The notes: a model not told the origin generated them from the letters alone. Positions 10,281 through 18,655 are shown, counted from the first letter of the stretch. The stretch: DNA of 55,553 nt from Desmonostoc geniculatum HA4340-LM1 (GCA_019359545.1 JAHHHB010000037.1:1-55553); one strand, 5' to 3'. Numbers and translations: made by a program.

Positions 10281-11330
10281 ATGGCTTTATATGCTGAATT
10301 ACATAGACATCTAGGCGGTTCCGTCGTACCCCGAGTTTTGTGGCGATATTTCGAGCGACATTCTTCGGAGTTGATTTCCCGCTTTGCTGACTATTCAGAA
10401 TTTGAAGATTTTTACACCCGTCCACGCAATACTCTAGATGAGTATTTAGAATTGCACACCCTGGTAGAAAGTGTGCAAACTGTAGAGACTTTGCCTTACT
10501 TTATCTACCGCTTGCTGCGGGGTGCTTACATTTTTGAAAATTTGGCTTATCTGGAACTACGCTACACTCCGTATTTACGGACACCTGAGCATCTGAGTCA
10601 ATCAGACAGAATTGATAAGATGGCAGAAATTGTGCGGGTAGTAGGAGAAGCTAGCCGCTTGCCAGAATATCCGATTGTTACTAGCCAAATCCTTTGTATG
10701 CACACGCGTTTACCTTATGAGGTGAACAAAGCGATTATTGATTTAGCGGCACAAAATAAGCAGTATGTTTGTGGAGTCGATGTAGCGGGGGGTGATAGCT
10801 ATTACGCCGATCGCCTGCAAGAATGGATTAGTCTATATGATTATGCGCGATCGCAGGGCGTTAACACCACTGGACATCTGTTTGAAACTACCGCTGGTTG
10901 TTACCCCCAACTGTTACCCTACCTGATGCGAATTGGTCACGGCATTCAAATTCCTTTGTTGTATCCAGAATTACTTAACGATGTAGCTAGACGCGGCCAG
11001 TGTTTGGAGGTTTGCCCCACAACTTACTTGAAAACTGGTACTTTACAGGATATGCATCAACTCAAAATAGTTTTTGACCGTTGTTTTGATGCTGGGGTCG
11101 ATATCGCTATTTGTACTGATAATGCTGGGTTGCATAATGTACGTTTGCCTTGGGAGTATGAAAATCTCTTGACTTACGACATTATTAGTTTTGAACAACT
11201 CCAAGCTTGTCAGGATGCAGCTTTTCGTCATGCCTTTGCTTGGCCTTACACCCAACGTCCGGCATCATTGTTAAATGGGTTGCTCAAAGTTGAACCACCT
11301 AAAGTTTTGGCAATGAACGATACTAATTAA
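10281..11330 (+). CDS. Adenosine deaminase-like metal-dependent aminohydrolase
   Basis: A TIM-barrel amidohydrolase of the adenosine/AMP deaminase family. ATG 10281 starts MALYAELHRHLGGS, giving the metal-binding HxH (H8, H10). The catalytic HxxE is present as HLFE (H199, E202; HAGE in classical enzymes). The third histidine is in IGHG (H220), then CPTTYLKTG, and CTDNAG with metal/catalytic D280. The residue after it is Asn281, where classical adenosine deaminases have a second Asp that contacts the purine, so the substrate may differ. An upstream in-frame ATG (10236) would add 15 residues not typical of the family. The gene stands alone. Confidence 0.8.
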   Translation: MALYAELHRHLGGSVVPRVLWRYFERHSSELISRFADYSEFEDFYTRPRNTLDEYLELHTLVESVQTVETLPYFIYRLLRGAYIFENLAYLELRYTPYLRTPEHLSQSDRIDKMAEIVRVVGEASRLPEYPIVTSQILCMHTRLPYEVNKAIIDLAAQNKQYVCGVDVAGGDSYYADRLQEWISLYDYARSQGVNTTGHLFETTAGCYPQLLPYLMRIGHGIQIPLLYPELLNDVARRGQCLEVCPTTYLKTGTLQDMHQLKIVFDRCFDAGVDIAICTDNAGLHNVRLPWEYENLLTYDIISFEQLQACQDAAFRHAFAWPYTQRPASLLNGLLKVEPPKVLAMNDTN

Positions 11331-11624
11331 CAGTTAGCAGGTTTGACATCCGAAATTGAAGCCTGATTCCAGAAGAATACAGAATTCAGAATTCAGAATT
11401 CAGCAATCTTTTTAGTGGAAGAGTTAAACCTGTTTATTCATCCACGATTCGCTAACAAGACTTCTGGATTCTGGGGACTGACACCTTTATTCTTGCTAAT
11501 TAAAACTTGAAAACTGAGAACTTTTAGGCCATCTGTAATTTTTACCAAATTCACTCCCTCATCTCCCTCATCTCCCTCATCTTTCCCCACTTACCTTGTC
11601 CCCAGAAGCTATAAACTATAATTT
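11331..11624. repeat. Intergenic gap with GAATTCA and TCATCTCCC tandem repeats
   Basis: GAATTCA units lie at 11381-11402 and 9-bp (C)TCATCTCCC units at 11554-11582, just upstream of mutL. The rest of the gap is unremarkable and must hold the mutL promoter. Confidence 0.6.
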
Positions 11625-13511
11625 ATGGCATCTACTATTCAAGCTCTACCAACAGAAGTTGTATATCTCATTACAGCGGGAGAGGTCATCGACTCTTTAG
11701 CCTCTGTGGTGCGGGAATTGGTAGAAAATTCCCTAGACGCAGGTGCAACGCGAATTGTGGTTTCCCTGTGGCCGCAGCAATGGCGAATTCGCGTCGCAGA
11801 CAATGGTTGTGGAATGAACTTAGATGATTTGGAACAAGCAGCCACAGCCCATAGCACCAGTAAAATTCGCTCTAGTGCCGATTTGTGGAAAATCAATAGC
11901 TTGGGTTTTCGTGGCGAGGCTTTGCACAGTTTAACGACTCTGGCAGATTTGGAAATTTTGAGTCGTCCTGTGGGTGGAAAATTAGGATGGCGAGTTGTCT
12001 ATGGGTATGGCGGGGAAGTTGTGCAAGTTGAAGCAACTGCGATCGCACCTGGTACAGTAGTCACAGTTGCCAATCTTTTCGGTAACTGTTCATCTCGTCG
12101 TCAGGGATTGCCCACACTAGCACAGCAAATGAAAGCCGTGCAAGCAGCAATTCACCAAATCGCCTTATGTCATCCCCGCGTCACCTGGCAGATTTGGCAA
12201 AATGACCGTCAATGGTTCACCATTTCAAGAGCTGCCACAACTGGGCAACTACTACCGCAGATTTTACCCCAAATCCGACAAGGCGATTTGCAAGAAGTCA
12301 AACTCGAAGTACCCAACCCGGTAAATTCAGAAGGCAGAATTCAGAATTCAGAATTCAGAATTCAGAATTTAGAATTCCCCAGTCCCCAGTCCCCAGTCCC
12401 CAGTCCCCAGTCCCCAGTCCCCAGTCCCCAGTCCCCAGTCCCCACTCCCCAGTCCCCAGCCCCTAGTCCCCAGTCCCCAGTCCCCAGTCCCCAGTCCCCA
12501 CTCCCCACTCCCCACTCAGCACTCACTTTAGTGGTAGGATTACCCGATCGCTGTCATCGTCATCGTCCAGATTGGGTACGTGTGGCGATTAACGGACGGA
12601 TGGTGAAGTCGGCGGAACTAGAGCAAACAATATTATCAGCATTTCACAAAACATTACCACGCGATCGCTATCCAATTTGTTTTCTCCATCTTGCCATTTC
12701 CCCGGATCAAATTAACTGGAATCGTAACCCAGCAAAAACAGAAATTTATCTCAATGAAATCGCTTATTGGCAAGAGCAAATTATCCAAGGAATTAACCAA
12801 GCACTGCGGATTTCTGCTGCCAATCTCAAAGAAACTGTTCACACAACACGAGTTAGTAAATTACTCAAAGCCGCAGAAGCTAAAGGCGGTTACAATTTCA
12901 ATCCTAAAAATCCCAACGGAGACGACAAAACTCCCAACTCTTCTACAGACGCGATGAATCGCGTCTCTCCTAACTCCCTAAAAGCAGTGGCGCAAGTGAG
13001 TAATACTTATATTGTTGCCGAACATTCTGGTGGGATGTGGTTAGTAGAACAACACATCGCCCATGAGCGAGTTTTGTATGAGCAATTATGCGATAATTGG
13101 CAACTCATTTCCGTCGAACCGCCAATTATTCTTTATCAATTGTCGCCAGCGCAAGTATCACAATTACAACGCATTGGTTTAGATATAGAACCATTTGGCG
13201 AACAACTTTGGGCTGTTCGTAACCTACCCGCAATGTTGCAGCAACGCGAAGATTCTGCTGAAGCAATTTTAGAATTGAGTTTAGGAGGAGACTTACAAAC
13301 AGCCCAAGTAGCTGTCGCTTGTCGCAGTGCTATTCGTAATGGTACACCGATGAATCTGCAAGAAATGCAGACACTTTTAGATGATTGGCAACGCACTCGC
13401 AACCCCCGCACCTGTCCCCACGGACGCCCAATTTATTTATCACTAGAAGAGTCAGCTTTAGCTCGATTTTTCCGACGTAATTGGGTAATTGGCAAAAGTC
13501 ATGGAATATGA
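11625..13511 (+). CDS. mutL: DNA mismatch repair protein MutL
   Basis: A GHKL ATPase that couples MutS mismatch recognition to excision. The N-terminal ATPase covers residues 1-330: ITAGEVIDSLASVVRELVEN, DNGCGM, and STSKI with GFRGEALHSL. The linker (about 231-300) is a translated repeat of SPQSPVP. The C-terminal domain (about 440-628) carries EQHIAHERVLYE (E475-E486), a DQHAxxExxxxE-type endonuclease motif with Asp-to-Glu and Ala-to-Ile changes, then ACRSAIRNG and CPHGRP (C597), the metal-site motif. It therefore looks like an endonuclease-type MutL, as in most bacteria lacking MutH. At 628 residues it is normal apart from the long linker. The linker repeat is discussed separately. Confidence 0.95.
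   Translation: MASTIQALPTEVVYLITAGEVIDSLASVVRELVENSLDAGATRIVVSLWPQQWRIRVADNGCGMNLDDLEQAATAHSTSKIRSSADLWKINSLGFRGEALHSLTTLADLEILSRPVGGKLGWRVVYGYGGEVVQVEATAIAPGTVVTVANLFGNCSSRRQGLPTLAQQMKAVQAAIHQIALCHPRVTWQIWQNDRQWFTISRAATTGQLLPQILPQIRQGDLQEVKLEVPNPVNSEGRIQNSEFRIQNLEFPSPQSPVPSPQSPVPSPQSPVPTPQSPAPSPQSPVPSPQSPLPTPHSALTLVVGLPDRCHRHRPDWVRVAINGRMVKSAELEQTILSAFHKTLPRDRYPICFLHLAISPDQINWNRNPAKTEIYLNEIAYWQEQIIQGINQALRISAANLKETVHTTRVSKLLKAAEAKGGYNFNPKNPNGDDKTPNSSTDAMNRVSPNSLKAVAQVSNTYIVAEHSGGMWLVEQHIAHERVLYEQLCDNWQLISVEPPIILYQLSPAQVSQLQRIGLDIEPFGEQLWAVRNLPAMLQQREDSAEAILELSLGGDLQTAQVAVACRSAIRNGTPMNLQEMQTLLDDWQRTRNPRTCPHGRPIYLSLEESALARFFRRNWVIGKSHGI
12377..12516 (+). repeat. Twenty heptamers CCCCAGT inside mutL
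   Basis: Exactly 140 bases, 20 x 7, mostly CCCCAGT with a few CCCCACT and CCCTAGT variants. They follow GAATTCA repeats at 12336-12370. Because seven is not a multiple of three, gain or loss of one or two units shifts the mutL frame. Three units encode the seven residues SPQSPVP. Confidence 0.9.
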
Positions 13512-14057
13512 GCCTTTCTAGGCTGTGCTAAATTACTCTCATCACAAATTAATTTATATCAGAATTCAGAATTCAGGAATCATAATGGGCTACGCCTTGC
13601 TGCGCTAACATAATTAAAATAGACTCTATCGCTTTGAGACCTAAATAGTGTGCTTCACTAACTTTAAATCTGCTGTATATTCGTAAATTAAGTAATTAGC
13701 TATTAACTCCCAGAGACCTTATTAAGCTGATTAAGTCGATATATCTAGAGAATGATTTTTTTTATAACTGTAGATAACAACAACTTCATTCTACAGGTTG
13801 ATGTATGCCTTGCAGTCTTCACAGTAAAAATAAATCAGTTGGACATTGAATGAGGAACTCGCCAAGAGTACTTGCTCATTAACTATTATTGAGTTAATGC
13901 ACAAATACAAACGCAATTCCTTTAGATTGATTTTTCAAGAACTTCAAGATTCGAGCATCGCTTGCTGGTTTTTTGGTGAATTTTACCGAATAAAAGCACA
14001 AGCTTTGCCCGTTGAGTAAATGTCTTGCGTAGTTAACGCTGTTATCGAGGATTTCAA
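13512..14057. other. Intergenic region; one dispersed repeat, no gene seen
   Basis: Bases 13561-13611 contain GAATTCAGGAATCA followed by ATGGGCTACGCC and CTGCGCTAACA. The same string recurs at 40888-40930. The remainder is AT-rich and holds the promoter of the small exported protein. Confidence 0.45.
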
Positions 14058-14414
14058 ATGAAAATTATTGCTTCTGTTTTATCTACTTTGCGTCCAGTAC
14101 GTTTTCTAGTTGTGGCTTTTACCTGTGCCCTACTATTATTATCTAGCGCTTTTCCTGCTTTTGCGATCGATAGCTACCAAAGTAAGCCTACCGAAGGGGA
14201 AACACAACTGCTTGATATCCAGCGCGAAACTGACGAAGCTGCTAGAAAGCCACCAATAGGACTCGAAGAAACTCAAAGGAAGTCCAACGAAGGACTTAAT
14301 GAAGTTCAAGGAGCTGCTGACTTTGACAAACAAAAGCGTCCTGAAAATTCACAGAGTGCAACCACAGTAGAAGAAAATGTCAAGAATTTGTTAGACAAAG
14401 TTACAGGTAAGTAA
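14058..14414 (+). CDS. Small exported protein of unknown function (118 aa)
   Basis: A Sec-type signal peptide covers residues 1-36: basic start, hydrophobic core FLVVAFTCALLLLSSAF, and a cleavage-like AFA before ID. The mature part of about 80 residues is hydrophilic, highly charged and predicted helical (QRETDEAARKPP, VEENVKNLLDKVTGK), resembling small periplasmic or thylakoid-lumen stress proteins of cyanobacteria. I cannot name the family with confidence. It is monocistronic, with no cysteines in the mature part. Confidence 0.7.
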   Translation: MKIIASVLSTLRPVRFLVVAFTCALLLLSSAFPAFAIDSYQSKPTEGETQLLDIQRETDEAARKPPIGLEETQRKSNEGLNEVQGAADFDKQKRPENSQSATTVEENVKNLLDKVTGK

Positions 14415-14439
14415 CATAATTCAGACTTGACCAAATAAT

Positions 14440-14645
14440 TACTAATTCGTAATTCGTAATTCGTAATTAAATGGGTACAAGCGCCCAGCAAATCAAAGAT
14501 TTGGTTGTGCAACAAATCAGTGGTGGGTTCAAGCCCCCACTGATTGTAACTACGAATTATGTAAGCGTTGCGGTAGCGATAGCGCGGCGTTAGCAACGTG
14601 GGAGCGTCGGAACGAGCGTCATTATCAATTACGAGTTATGTTGAC
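14440..14645. repeat. Inverted-repeat element with CGTAATT ends
   Basis: ATTCGTAATT units (14443-14468) face TTACGAATTA and AATTACGAGTTA (14551-14642). Inside lies GGGTTC..GCCCCC and the REP-like GCGATAGCGCGGCGTTAGC. It is a dispersed Nostoc-type repeat with no coding potential. Confidence 0.55.
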
Positions 14646-14670
14646 TTTGGTGATTCTTCAGTAGTAATGA

Positions 14671-15067
14671 GTGATTGCTCTTAGAGGTTGTTTGAAAAGT
14701 GATTAACTGTGATTTTAATCACCCCCCTTAATCCCCCCTTGGGAAGCAGGGCTGTTTCATTCCCTAAAATGGTTAAAATTGCAAGGGTCAAAGAAATCAA
14801 AATTTAGGGCAAGCGTACAATTAGGGCAAAAAATTTTGCGTCTTCAAGCCCAAATAATGTTGTTTTTCTTTGCGCCTTTGCGTCTTTGCGTGAGAATATC
14901 CCCTTGACAAATCTCACAGACTAGCGAATGAAACGGCCCTGCCCTTGGGAAGGGGGGAGACCGGAAATCTAGTTCCCTCCCCAATACATACGGGGAGGGT
15001 TAGGGTGGGGTAAAAAATATTTGATACATCAATCATGACTTTTCAAACATCCTCTTAGGCAATCACT
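14671..15067. mobile_element. Outer MITE-like element (interrupted by a second one)
   Basis: Left end GTGATTGCTCTTAGAGG..TTTGAAAAGT (14671-14700) and right end ACTTTTCAAACATCCTCTTA..CAATCAC (15038-15067) are inverted repeats of about 30 bases. The interior G/C-run core (14964-15013) is a reverse-complement match to 50 bases of the element at 4761-4967. The element is split by the insertion at 14746-14942. Confidence 0.7.
14746..14942. mobile_element. Inner MITE-like element (197 bp, 9-bp target duplication)
   Basis: Ends GCAGGGCTGTTTCATTC and GAATGAAACGGCCCTGC are inverted repeats with one mismatch. CCTTGGGAA is duplicated directly outside (14737-14745 and 14943-14951), the mark of transposition into the outer element. 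It contains CTTTGCGCCTTTGCGTC, a string also found at 34371-34388. It has no coding capacity. Confidence 0.75.
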
Positions 15068-15311
15068 TGTTGGTAACTATTAATGCTAAACAAATAAATT
15101 AAATAATATAAATTTAATAACAATTATTCTAACATTCCTATAGCTAACTAACTACTATCCCATCAAATTAATAATACTACCTACTAAGACATAGGCAGAA
15201 CTCTGAATATGGTAATTAATTTAAACTTATAATGCGTCCTTTGGTTGATGTGGATGATGTCATAAATTTGGGATGTTAATAAATAATAAGTTTGTCTAGG
15301 GACGAAAAACA

Positions 15312-15851
15312 ATGCGTGCGATTAACATTGGTTTGACAGAAGAACAGCGTCAAGGTGTGATTAATCTGTTGAATAAAGATTTAGCAGATGCCTATTTACT
15401 GTTAGTAAAAACCAAAAAGTACCATTGGGATGTTGTTGGGCCTCAATTCCGCTCTTTGCACCAACTTTGGGAAGAACATTACGAAAAGCTGACTGTTAAT
15501 ATTGATGCGTTAGCAGAGCGAATTCGTGCTTTGGGTGGTTATCCAGTTGGTACGATGGAAGGATTTCTCAAAATTGCTACCCTCAAAGAACATGCCGGTA
15601 GTGTTCCTACTGCAACCGGAATGGTAGCTAATCTAGTGCAAGATCACGAGCAAGTGATTCGCAATCTCAGAGATCATGTAGATCAGTCTGGTGAAAAGTT
15701 CCACGATCAAGGAACTGCTGATTTTCTGACTGGATTGATGGAAGAACATGAAGAAATCGCTTGGATGTTGCGCTCATTTATTGAAGGACAAGCACTAGAG
15801 GGAGACGGTACACAGCCAGCAACACAAGCTAAAACACCTGTAGGCGTGTAA
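15312..15851 (+). CDS. dps: Dps-family ferritin-like protein
   Basis: A mini-ferritin that oxidises Fe(II) with H2O2 and stores iron as a 12-mer, protecting DNA. The inter-subunit ferroxidase ligands are all present with classical spacing: H38 (KYHWDV), H50 (SLHQLW), D65 and E69 (NIDALAERI). DHEQVIRNLR and LTGLMEEHEEIAWMLRSF form the later helices. It has 179 residues with a short disordered tail (about 160-179). The gene is single, preceded by an AT-rich 245-base leader. Heterocystous cyanobacteria carry several Dps paralogues. Confidence 0.93.
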   Translation: MRAINIGLTEEQRQGVINLLNKDLADAYLLLVKTKKYHWDVVGPQFRSLHQLWEEHYEKLTVNIDALAERIRALGGYPVGTMEGFLKIATLKEHAGSVPTATGMVANLVQDHEQVIRNLRDHVDQSGEKFHDQGTADFLTGLMEEHEEIAWMLRSFIEGQALEGDGTQPATQAKTPVGV

Positions 15852-15998
15852 GCAATAGCGAATTTTAGATTTTAGATTTTAGATTTTGGATTGTTGATTT
15901 AAAACCTAAAATCTAGAAAATTCTGTTCGGGTAGCGTCTGCTAGAATTGCCCACAAATTTATTTGTGGAACAAATCCAAAATCTACAATTGTTTACTC

Positions 15999-16024
15999 AG
16001 CCCCATACCTGAAGGTATGGGGCT
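15999..16024. terminator. Stem-loop, probable terminator between dps and the next gene
   Basis: AGCCCCATACC-TGAA-GGTATGGGGCT is a perfect 11-bp stem with a 4-base loop, followed a few bases later by a T-run (AATTTTTTG). It lies 60 bases before the next start codon, so it could also act as a leader element for that gene. A weaker hairpin CCACAAATTTATTTGTGG lies at 15950-15967. Confidence 0.5.
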
Positions 16025-16083
16025 AATCCAAAATTTTTTGAGTAAATCTAGAGCAAAAAAAACATAATCACAGGAGTATTTAA

Positions 16084-16851
16084 ATGCCAGAAGTATATAA
16101 GGCAGAACGTACCATTTCTGCTGTATTCAAAGAACAGAAGCAAGTTGATGATGTTATTAGACGTTTATTAGACAGAGGTGTGCCCAGAGATCGCATTTCC
16201 GTTATGGGCAGAAATTTCCAGTCAGAAACTCGAATCTCTGGCTTTATTAGTAAAAAGGATGTGATTCTGGGAGGTTTGCGAACAGGGGCAGTTTTTGGTT
16301 CCTTGTTTGGTTCTTTTCTCAGCTTGCTCACGGGTGTAGGCGTACTATTTATTCCTTTTGTTGGCTCAATTGTGGCAGCAGGGCCGATTGGTGCGGTGTT
16401 GTTAGGGGCAGCTAGCGGAGCGATCGCAGGTAGTGCAGGTGCCGGTTTAGTATCGGTTCTGACTACTTTGGGAATGCCAGAAGATAAAGCCACTATTTAC
16501 CAAACCCGCTTACAAGCTGGTGAGTTTTTGTTGATGGCAGAAGTTCCAAGCGATCGCACCGGCGAATTTCAATTGCTCCTCGAAAGCGCTGGTGGCGAAG
16601 AAATTCAGGTAATTGAAAAAACTCTGGATCACCCTTGTCCAGGACTATGCAACAGCCCAGAGGACTTGTCACCTGAGGTTCGCGCTCATCTTTCTGATGA
16701 AGCTCAGCATACATTCATTGAGCGCTATAACACTGTGTTCAATGAAAAAAGTGACGAGTTTAACGCTGAGCAAGCTGCTTGGGAAGCCATTCACCAGCAA
16801 TATGATGAAGATGAAAATGGTGTCTGGTCAAAAGCTAAAGTGAAAGCTTAA
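16084..16851 (+). CDS. GSP17M-like domain + glycine-zipper region + ChaB domain protein
   Basis: 255 residues in three parts. Residues 1-65 resemble the general-stress-protein-17M fold ([20 protein letters not shown]). Residues about 66-130 are a Gly/Ala-rich hydrophobic hairpin of glycine-zipper type ([20 protein letters not shown], then [19 protein letters not shown]), likely membrane-inserting. Residues about 190-255 match ChaB ([40 protein letters not shown]). GGAG precedes the ATG at a good distance. The function is unknown, and a stress role is suggested by the family name and by dps upstream. Confidence 0.75.
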   Translation: MPEVYKAERTISAVFKEQKQVDDVIRRLLDRGVPRDRISVMGRNFQSETRISGFISKKDVILGGLRTGAVFGSLFGSFLSLLTGVGVLFIPFVGSIVAAGPIGAVLLGAASGAIAGSAGAGLVSVLTTLGMPEDKATIYQTRLQAGEFLLMAEVPSDRTGEFQLLLESAGGEEIQVIEKTLDHPCPGLCNSPEDLSPEVRAHLSDEAQHTFIERYNTVFNEKSDEFNAEQAAWEAIHQQYDEDENGVWSKAKVKA

Positions 16852-16906
16852 TACCAATTCACGAAAATTTCATACATATACACTTTTTTGGGGGCACAGC
16901 ATTGCT

Positions 16907-17111
16907 CATGAGTGTCAACTTAACGTGAAACCCTTATGAAGACGTGATATTGAGTTCACTCACTGACCATCACTCAACGTGTTACCCCACCCTAACCCTC
17001 CCCTTATAAAGGGGAGGGAACTGCATTTCTTTTTCCCCCCAATATATCGGGGGGACTAAGGGGGGTAAAACGCCTGTGGGATAAGCATTTGAGCTTAAGT
17101 TGACACCACTG
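16907..17111. mobile_element. MITE-like element, copy 2 (205 bp, 9-bp target duplication)
   Basis: Same family as 4761-4967: ends (A)GTGTCAACTTAA and TTAAGTTGACACC, interior CACCCTAACCCTCCCC and CCCCCCAATATATCGGGGGG. It is flanked by AGCATTGCT at 16898-16906 and 17112-17120. Removing it restores GGGGCACAGCATTGCTGTGCCCC, a REP palindrome. Confidence 0.8.
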
Positions 17112-17141
17112 AGCATTGCTGTGCCCCTACGCACGTAATGA

Positions 17142-17169
17142 CAAGAGACGCGATAAATCGCCGTCTCTA
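17142..17169. repeat. REP-like hairpin AGAGACGCGAT..ATCGCCGTCTCT
   Basis: AGAGACGCGAT-AA-ATCGCCGTCTCT forms a stem with one bulge. This dispersed motif is common in Nostoc genomes. A related piece lies at 7313-7330. Confidence 0.6.
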
Positions 17170-17228
17170 CAATAACTGCTCTAAACACGACGCCACAATT
17201 GAAACAAATCTTCATCAAAATTCTATTC

Positions 17229-17258
17229 CGATATATCGTGATATATTTCGATATATCG
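17229..17258. promoter_or_regulatory. Probable PadR operator (two CGATATATCG palindromes)
   Basis: CGATATATCG occurs at 17229-17238 and again at 17249-17258, centre-to-centre 20 bases (two helical turns), with TGATATATTTC between. It lies 32 bases before the PadR start codon. PadR regulators usually repress their own promoter at AT-rich palindromes, so autoregulation is likely. Confidence 0.6.
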
Positions 17259-17290
17259 TATAGTAGAGAAAGTTGATTAAAAATTTAGTT

Positions 17291-17917
17291 ATGTTTAGAC
17301 ACTTTCGGTCACGGTTTGAGGTACCTGCATGGGCAGGAGTTAGCGAAGATGATTTTGTGTTTGTCAAGTCTCGGTTTGAGCATCGCAAGCATCATGGTGG
17401 ACATCATGGCAAACACTTGGGCGATGAAATGTTTGGTCGTGGTTGGGGAGATGAACATCGGACTCGTCGGGGTGACATCAAGTTCATCTTGCTGGAATTG
17501 TTATCCGAGCATCCTAGTCATGGTTATGACCTGATTAAAGAGATGGAAACTCGTTATGGGGGTTTCCGTCGCCTGAGTCCTGGCTCAGTGTATCCAACAC
17601 TGCAATTGCTGGAGGAAGGTGGTTATTTAACCAGCTCGCAAGAAGGCGGTAAGCGGATTTATAGCATTACAGATGAGGGTAGACAACTTTTGGCAGAACG
17701 TACCCAACAAGAAACTTCAGACTCTCCTTGGGATACCTTCAAAAGTTTTATTACAGGTAAGCCCCAAGAGTTTATTGAATTGCGGAATGCTGCAACAGAA
17801 TTAGCTAGTGTGGTGGTGCAGGTTGCCCGCAGTGGGAATGTAGAGCGAATAAATCGAGTGCGTGAGCTTCTAGAGCAAGTTAAACGGGAAATTTACGCTA
17901 TTTTGGCTGAAAAATAA
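17291..17917 (+). CDS. PadR-family transcriptional regulator
   Basis: A winged-helix repressor. Residues 1-55 are an unusual His/Arg/Gly-rich extension (HHGGHHGKHLGDEMFGRGWG) that could bind metal. The PadR wHTH follows (about 60-135): RGDIKFILLELLSEHPSHGY, GGFRRLSPGSVYPTLQLLEE, GGKRIYSITDEG. The last 60 residues form the C-terminal dimerisation helix. ATG 17291 is preferred over TTG 17273. The operator-like palindromes are just upstream. It is monocistronic, ending in a hairpin. The ligand is unknown, and the His-rich tail suggests metal or redox sensing (inference). Confidence 0.9.
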   Translation: MFRHFRSRFEVPAWAGVSEDDFVFVKSRFEHRKHHGGHHGKHLGDEMFGRGWGDEHRTRRGDIKFILLELLSEHPSHGYDLIKEMETRYGGFRRLSPGSVYPTLQLLEEGGYLTSSQEGGKRIYSITDEGRQLLAERTQQETSDSPWDTFKSFITGKPQEFIELRNAATELASVVVQVARSGNVERINRVRELLEQVKREIYAILAEK

Positions 17918-17918
17918 A

Positions 17919-17944
17919 TAGAGACGCCTAATTTTGCGTCTCTA
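17919..17944. terminator. Hairpin between convergent genes
   Basis: TAGAGACGC-CTAATTTT-GCGTCTCTA, a 9-bp stem between the PadR stop and the end of the minus-strand HAD gene. There is no long T-run, so it is a weak bidirectional terminator or a REP copy. Confidence 0.45.
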
Positions 17945-17956
17945 GTATCAAAATTA

Positions 17957-18655
17957 TCAGCTTTGGGTTAAACAATTAGAAGCGATCGCGCTCAAATCTG
18001 GTTCGATAAGCGAGTTGAGCAATGTCCACAACTGCAAATCAGTAAAATCTGGAATCGCCATAAATGCGCCAACTTCCCGTAAGATTTGGGGATTGTGGGT
18101 AGAGGCTATACCGATGGTGCGGATATCTGCGCCCACCGCAGCCCGAATTCCAGAGGGAGAATCTTCTAGAGCGATCGCTTCCTCTGCTTGAATTCCCAAC
18201 TTGGTTAGGGCAACTTGGTAGGGTGCGGGGTCGGGTTTACCTGCTATACAATCATCCGCTAAAACAATTGTATGGAAAGCTTCTTTTATCCCCAAAACTT
18301 CTAGCATATATTCTGCATTTAATCTTGGGGCATTAGTTACTAATGCACGTTTTAATTGATGCATATCTGTCCATGCTAGCAGTTCATAAAATCCACTCAG
18401 CGGTTGTATATCGGAGGCAACTTTGCGGAAAAGTGCCTCTTTTTCGTCAGCAAAATTTTCCCTTTCTGCTAGTGATAATTGTGGCAGAATATCTTGAACA
18501 ATTTCTGGATTTAGCCGCCCACTAATTCGGGATTTATAAAATGTTTCGTCAATTTCTATGCTGAAATCGAGCAGCATTTCTTTCCAAGCTCGGTAGTGTA
18601 TTGGATCGCTATTGACAATAGTGCCGTCTAGGTCAAAGAGAATTGCAGCCAGCAT
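17957..18655 (-). CDS. HAD-superfamily hydrolase, beta-phosphoglucomutase-like
   Basis: Motif I DLDGTIVNSDPIH (nucleophile D8, acid D10) is followed by an alpha-helical cap (about 18-85). Motif II is VTNAP, and motif III/IV is KPDPAPYQVALTKLG then LEDSPSGIRAAVGAD. These are typical of subfamily IA phosphatases and beta-phosphoglucomutases. It has 232 residues. The substrate is not readable from sequence, and sugar phosphates are most likely. It is monocistronic, convergent with padR. Confidence 0.88.
   Translation of the reverse strand: MLAAILFDLDGTIVNSDPIHYRAWKEMLLDFSIEIDETFYKSRISGRLNPEIVQDILPQLSLAERENFADEKEALFRKVASDIQPLSGFYELLAWTDMHQLKRALVTNAPRLNAEYMLEVLGIKEAFHTIVLADDCIAGKPDPAPYQVALTKLGIQAEEAIALEDSPSGIRAAVGADIRTIGIASTHNPQILREVGAFMAIPDFTDLQLWTLLNSLIEPDLSAIASNCLTQS

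Noticed and set aside
12212..12466. 84-codon frame inside mutL
   Set aside because: It is the shifted reading of the heptamer repeat. Useful only as a sign that the alternative frame is open.
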